Shown piece by piece: positions 61,382 through 64,000 of a stretch of 64,000 nt of DNA (position 1 is its first letter; each line of letters begins with the position of its first letter). The notes below the pieces were generated by a model. The model ran no database searches and was not told where the DNA came from. It saw only the letters and a program-made list of their open reading frames with translations. Location of the stretch: NCBI RefSeq assembly GCF_036880965.1, contig NZ_JBAJMV010000002.1, forward strand, positions 434,001 to 498,000, read 5' to 3'. The position numbers were made by a program, and so were the translations under genes. This DNA comes from JAUASW01 sp036880965. Its GTDB lineage: Bacteria; Pseudomonadota; Gammaproteobacteria; Burkholderiales; Burkholderiaceae_C.

Positions 61382-62244
61382 GGGAACTCGCACTGCAATG
61401 GGATTGCGCCGGAGCGCCAGTCCTGGGTGTCCTGAGCCCGGCGGCGGGTACCAAGGTAAGCGACCTGGGCGTGCTCATCGTCGTCGGCGGGCCGCAATAC
61501 CGGGTCGGCAGTCACCGCCAATTCACCCTGTTGGCGCGCGACGTCGCAGCAGCCGGCCACGCCTGCCTGCGCTTCGACGTGCGCGGCATGGGCGACAGCG
61601 GCGGCGCGGCACGCAGCTTTGAATCGCTGGATGACGACATTGCGGCGGCCTTGGACGAACTGCAGCGCCAGGCGCCGCAGGTACGCCGGATCGTGCTCTG
61701 GGGGCTTTGCGACGGTGCTTCGGCTGCCTTGCTCTACCTTCAGCGGCGCGGCGATGCGCGCGTCGCCGGCCTGGTCCTGCTAAACCCCTGGGTCCGCTCG
61801 GTGCTTAGCCAGGCCCGCACCCAGGTCAAGCACTACTACTTGCAGCGGCTGCGACAACGCGAGTTCTGGGCCAAACTTCTGGGCGGTCGCGTGGCGCTCG
61901 GCGCCTTCGGCGAGCTGCTGGCTGCGCTGAAGCGTGCCTTCAGATCTGGCAACAGGACAGGCGCCATGGCGGAATCCGATCTGAGCTACCAAGCGCAAAT
62001 GGCTGCTGCCTGGCTCGCGTTCCCGGGGCGCATCCTGTTGCTGCTGAGCGGCGAGGACTTCACTGCCAAGGAGTTCCTGGACCACGCGATGCAAGACCCG
62101 GCATGGGCACAAGCGCTACAGCGACCCGGCCTCGACCGGCAAGATTGCCCAGGAATGGACCACACGTTCTCCGGCGCTGGTGGAAAGGCCCTGGCCTCAG
62201 GGCACACTCGCGCCTGGCTGGAGCGGCTGGCTGCCAGCTCCTGA
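61378..62244 (+). CDS. alpha/beta hydrolase 1, exosortase A system-associated
   Basis: 288 residues. LIVVGGPQYRVGSHRQFTLL, RFDVRGMGDSGG and the elbow VLWGLCDGASAALLYL, where the nucleophile is Cys rather than Ser (GLCDG). The C-terminal CPGMDHTFSG supplies the His. It overlaps hydrolase 2 by ATGA, so the pair is made together; the acyl or thioester substrate is unknown. Confidence 0.9.
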   Translation: MRELALQWDCAGAPVLGVLSPAAGTKVSDLGVLIVVGGPQYRVGSHRQFTLLARDVAAAGHACLRFDVRGMGDSGGAARSFESLDDDIAAALDELQRQAPQVRRIVLWGLCDGASAALLYLQRRGDARVAGLVLLNPWVRSVLSQARTQVKHYYLQRLRQREFWAKLLGGRVALGAFGELLAALKRAFRSGNRTGAMAESDLSYQAQMAAAWLAFPGRILLLLSGEDFTAKEFLDHAMQDPAWAQALQRPGLDRQDCPGMDHTFSGAGGKALASGHTRAWLERLAASS

Positions 62245-62262
62245 ATCGCCCTCGGAGACACC

Positions 62263-63000
62263 ATGCCCCATTCGGATCACTCCCACACCGCTTCGCTCCT
62301 GCCAGGTCTGGGCGCCTCCATGCTGGCGTTGCTGCTGGCCACACCGCTGCCGGCCTCGGCCCAAGAGGGTGTGAACATGTGCGGCCGACTCGACAACGCC
62401 TACGGGCCCTACGACTTCCGCCACGACCGCGACAAGCTGCCCATCGTGCTAGGTGCGCACTTCACGCCCATGGTCGAAGCACTGATTCGCGGCACGACCT
62501 CCCAACGTCCGGGCGCCGACATCGACTACACCTTGCGCGCGATTCCCAATCATCCGAACGCCCTGCTCTCGATGGCCAGGCTGGCCGACCGCGAGCGTAC
62601 CGACCAACCGGTCGGCTCGCGCTACACGGTCGACTGTTGGTTCGACCGTGCCATCCGCTTCCGCCCTGACGATCACGTCGTGCGCATGCTCTACGCCAAC
62701 TTCCTGACCGAGAAGAAACGCTCCGAAGACGCACTGCGCCAGCTTGAGATCGTGCGCCTGCAACTGGCCAAGGACAACCCGCTTACCCACTACAACCTGG
62801 GCCTGCTCTATCTGGGCCTACAAATCTACGACAAGGCCCTGGTCGAGGCTCACCAGGCACTGGCCCTGGGCTATCCGCGCACCGAGCTGCAGGAGAAGCT
62901 GCGCGCTGCAGGTCGCTGGAAAGAGCCCGGCGACGACGCAGCTGCAGAAGCTGCTTCTGCACCGGCTTCAGGTGCCGCCTCGGAACCGTCAAAGTCGTGA
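62263..63000 (+). CDS. exported TPR-like protein
   Basis: 245 residues with a signal peptide (ASMLALLLATPLPASAQ) after a short polar N-terminus. A middle domain has NMCGRLDNAYGPYDFR and DCWFDRAIRFRPDD. TPR-like repeats follow (MLYANFLTEKKRSEDALRQL, HYNLGLLYLGLQIYDKALVE), ending in an Ala/Glu-rich tail. It lies 18 bases after hydrolase 1 within the exosortase-associated run. Function unknown; perhaps an envelope scaffold for exopolysaccharide or PEP-CTERM handling. Its TGA overlaps a GTG that begins the next gene. Confidence 0.82.
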   Translation: MPHSDHSHTASLLPGLGASMLALLLATPLPASAQEGVNMCGRLDNAYGPYDFRHDRDKLPIVLGAHFTPMVEALIRGTTSQRPGADIDYTLRAIPNHPNALLSMARLADRERTDQPVGSRYTVDCWFDRAIRFRPDDHVVRMLYANFLTEKKRSEDALRQLEIVRLQLAKDNPLTHYNLGLLYLGLQIYDKALVEAHQALALGYPRTELQEKLRAAGRWKEPGDDAAAEAASAPASGAASEPSKS

Positions 63001-64000
63001 ACACAAAGGCATCTTCGGCCAGTGCCGCAGGGCTGGCCTACACCGCCCCAACCATTGCAGGTGGCAATGGCACGGACGGCAAGTGGCCCATACCATTGCC
63101 ATTACCCTTGCCAAAAGGCCCGGTGTTTGGCTGGGCCGCGCTGCGCCACCTGCCTGCGCCCACCTTGCCCTCGGTCGAGGACCTGCCGCAGCTGCGCTTC
63201 ACCACCAGCGGGCGCGCAGCCATCTATCAGGCCCTGCAGCTGCTAAAGCTGCCGGCCGGCAGCGCCGTTCTGCTGCCCACCTACCACTGCCCGACCATGG
63301 TCGCGCCGGTGCTTATGCTGGGCCTGCGGCCCGTCTATTTCGGCCTCAATGCCGAGGGCCTGCCCGACCTGGCTGGAATCAGCCATGACGAGGCGACCGA
63401 AGCAGGTGCCATGCTCGTCTCACACTACTTCGGCCTCCCGCGTTCGCTGGCTGCCGTGCGCGACTGGTGCGACCAGCAAGGCATCGCGTTGATCGAGGAC
63501 TGTGCGCACAGCTACTTCGGCCAAGCTGGCGAGCGCCCCATCGGCCGATGGGGCGACTACGCCACGGCCAGCGTGTCCAAGTTCTTTCCCGTGCCGGAAG
63601 CGGGCGTGCTCGCCTCGGCCACCCGGCCGTTGCCGGACTCCGCCCTTCGGCCCCAAGGTGCCAAAGCCCAGCTCAAGGCCTGGGTCGACGTGCTGGAGAT
63701 CGGCACCCGCCATGGCCGCCTGGCCGGCCTGCAGGCCTTGCTGGCAATCTTTTTCAGGCTCAAGTCCGGCCCTGTCTCGCGTCGCGTTGCGCCGGCGCCG
63801 GCCGCTGGCACCTCGGCCGAGGATTTGATGCTGGGCTGCGACATGGGTCGTATTGCCGCCAAGCCTTTGGCCCTGTCCATGCTGCTGCGTGAACACCTGC
63901 CGCGAGACCGCATCATTGCGCTGCGCCAACGCAACTTCGCCTTGTACGAGCAGATGCTTGGCGAACACAACGCCATGCGGGACTTCGCCGCCCAGGGCAT
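62997..64000 (+). CDS. DegT/DnrJ/EryC1/StrS-type PLP aminotransferase (partial, right end outside)
   Basis: Begins with GTG overlapping the preceding stop (GTGA at 62997-63000); no earlier start is available. The visible 334 codons read through without stop: RFTTSGRAAIYQALQLLKLP, LLPTYHCPTMVAP, LIEDCAHSYFGQAG and VSKFFPVPEAGVLA, where the Lys is expected to bind PLP. This is the DegT aminotransferase fold used for amino-sugar synthesis. The first about 55 residues before RFTTSG are unusual. It is cut at the window end. Confidence 0.85.
   Translation, partial: MNTKASSASAAGLAYTAPTIAGGNGTDGKWPIPLPLPLPKGPVFGWAALRHLPAPTLPSVEDLPQLRFTTSGRAAIYQALQLLKLPAGSAVLLPTYHCPTMVAPVLMLGLRPVYFGLNAEGLPDLAGISHDEATEAGAMLVSHYFGLPRSLAAVRDWCDQQGIALIEDCAHSYFGQAGERPIGRWGDYATASVSKFFPVPEAGVLASATRPLPDSALRPQGAKAQLKAWVDVLEIGTRHGRLAGLQALLAIFFRLKSGPVSRRVAPAPAAGTSAEDLMLGCDMGRIAAKPLALSMLLREHLPRDRIIALRQRNFALYEQMLGEHNAMRDFAAQG

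Overview
The window is GC-rich chromosomal DNA from a betaproteobacterium, most likely Burkholderiales of the Comamonadaceae / Sphaerotilaceae (Rubrivivax-Leptothrix-Roseateles) type. Evidence for this is the TCA block (gltA-sdhE-sdhB-sdhA-sdhD-sdhC, a GntR regulator, then mdh, a CitE-like lyase and acnB in divergent array), together with an exosortase A / PEP-CTERM gene set. It is densely coded, with short intergenic gaps, many 4-base stop/start overlaps and intrinsic terminators. I saw no rRNA, tRNA, insertion sequence, prophage or CRISPR array. The taxonomic call is inferred from gene order and protein families only.

Layout. 1-1540: the 5' part of an ABC ATPase gene and a LysR regulator placed 2 bases behind purL. 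1.5-9.9 kb: purL, then (transcribed toward purL) a LacI regulator, ribokinase, nucleoside hydrolase and MTA/SAH deaminase, which together look like a nucleoside salvage operon with a LacI/PurR-type operator at 9983-9998. 10.1-12.6 kb: a secreted TPR protein and a PEP-CTERM protein. 12.8-18.7 kb: citrate synthase, succinate dehydrogenase and a GntR regulator on the minus strand. 18.9-25.1 kb: mdh, CitE-like lyase, a small secreted protein, an AbrB/VapC toxin-antitoxin pair and acnB on the plus strand. 25.3-31.4 kb: a soluble TPR-coiled-coil histidine kinase, AbgT transporter, periplasmic CpdB and an orphan flagellar-rod-like protein. 31.5-37.2 kb: a PAS protein with degenerate GGDEF and two amidohydrolase-like exported proteins. 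37.2-45.3 kb: exported DNA ligase, exonuclease I, S9 peptidase, PBP1A and a FabH-like ketoacyl synthase. 45.4-50.2 kb: guaC with a structured leader, a phospholipase-D-like protein, and a His-rich Spy-like protein with its two-component system. 50.2-54.2 kb: valS, whose 3' end is tandemly repeated four times in 64-bp units, and a dehydrogenase-like protein lacking catalytic residues. 54.3-57.2 kb: galU, an acyltransferase and a methyltransferase. 57.2-64 kb: the exosortase A system-associated decarboxylase, acyl ligase, acyl carrier protein, two alpha/beta hydrolases, a TPR protein and a DegT-like aminotransferase cut by the window end.

How it fits together. The sdh/gltA/mdh/acnB genes form the core of the oxidative TCA cycle and are probably coordinated by the GntR protein, whose gene lies between the two divergent arms. 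The purine theme recurs: purL synthesis, the nucleoside salvage operon, cpdB (periplasmic nucleotide breakdown) and guaC (GMP to IMP). The PEP-CTERM protein at 11.5-12.6 kb is a candidate substrate for an exosortase probably encoded beyond the right edge, next to the accessory genes seen at 57-64 kb.

Most unusual items: the valS 3' tandem repeats; the Spy-like/response regulator/kinase module with His-rich N-termini and no periplasmic sensor domain; several proteins with replaced catalytic residues (2-hydroxyacid dehydrogenase, GGDEF protein, amidohydrolase domains, hydrolase pair); and a toxin-antitoxin module reading into acnB with no visible terminator between.
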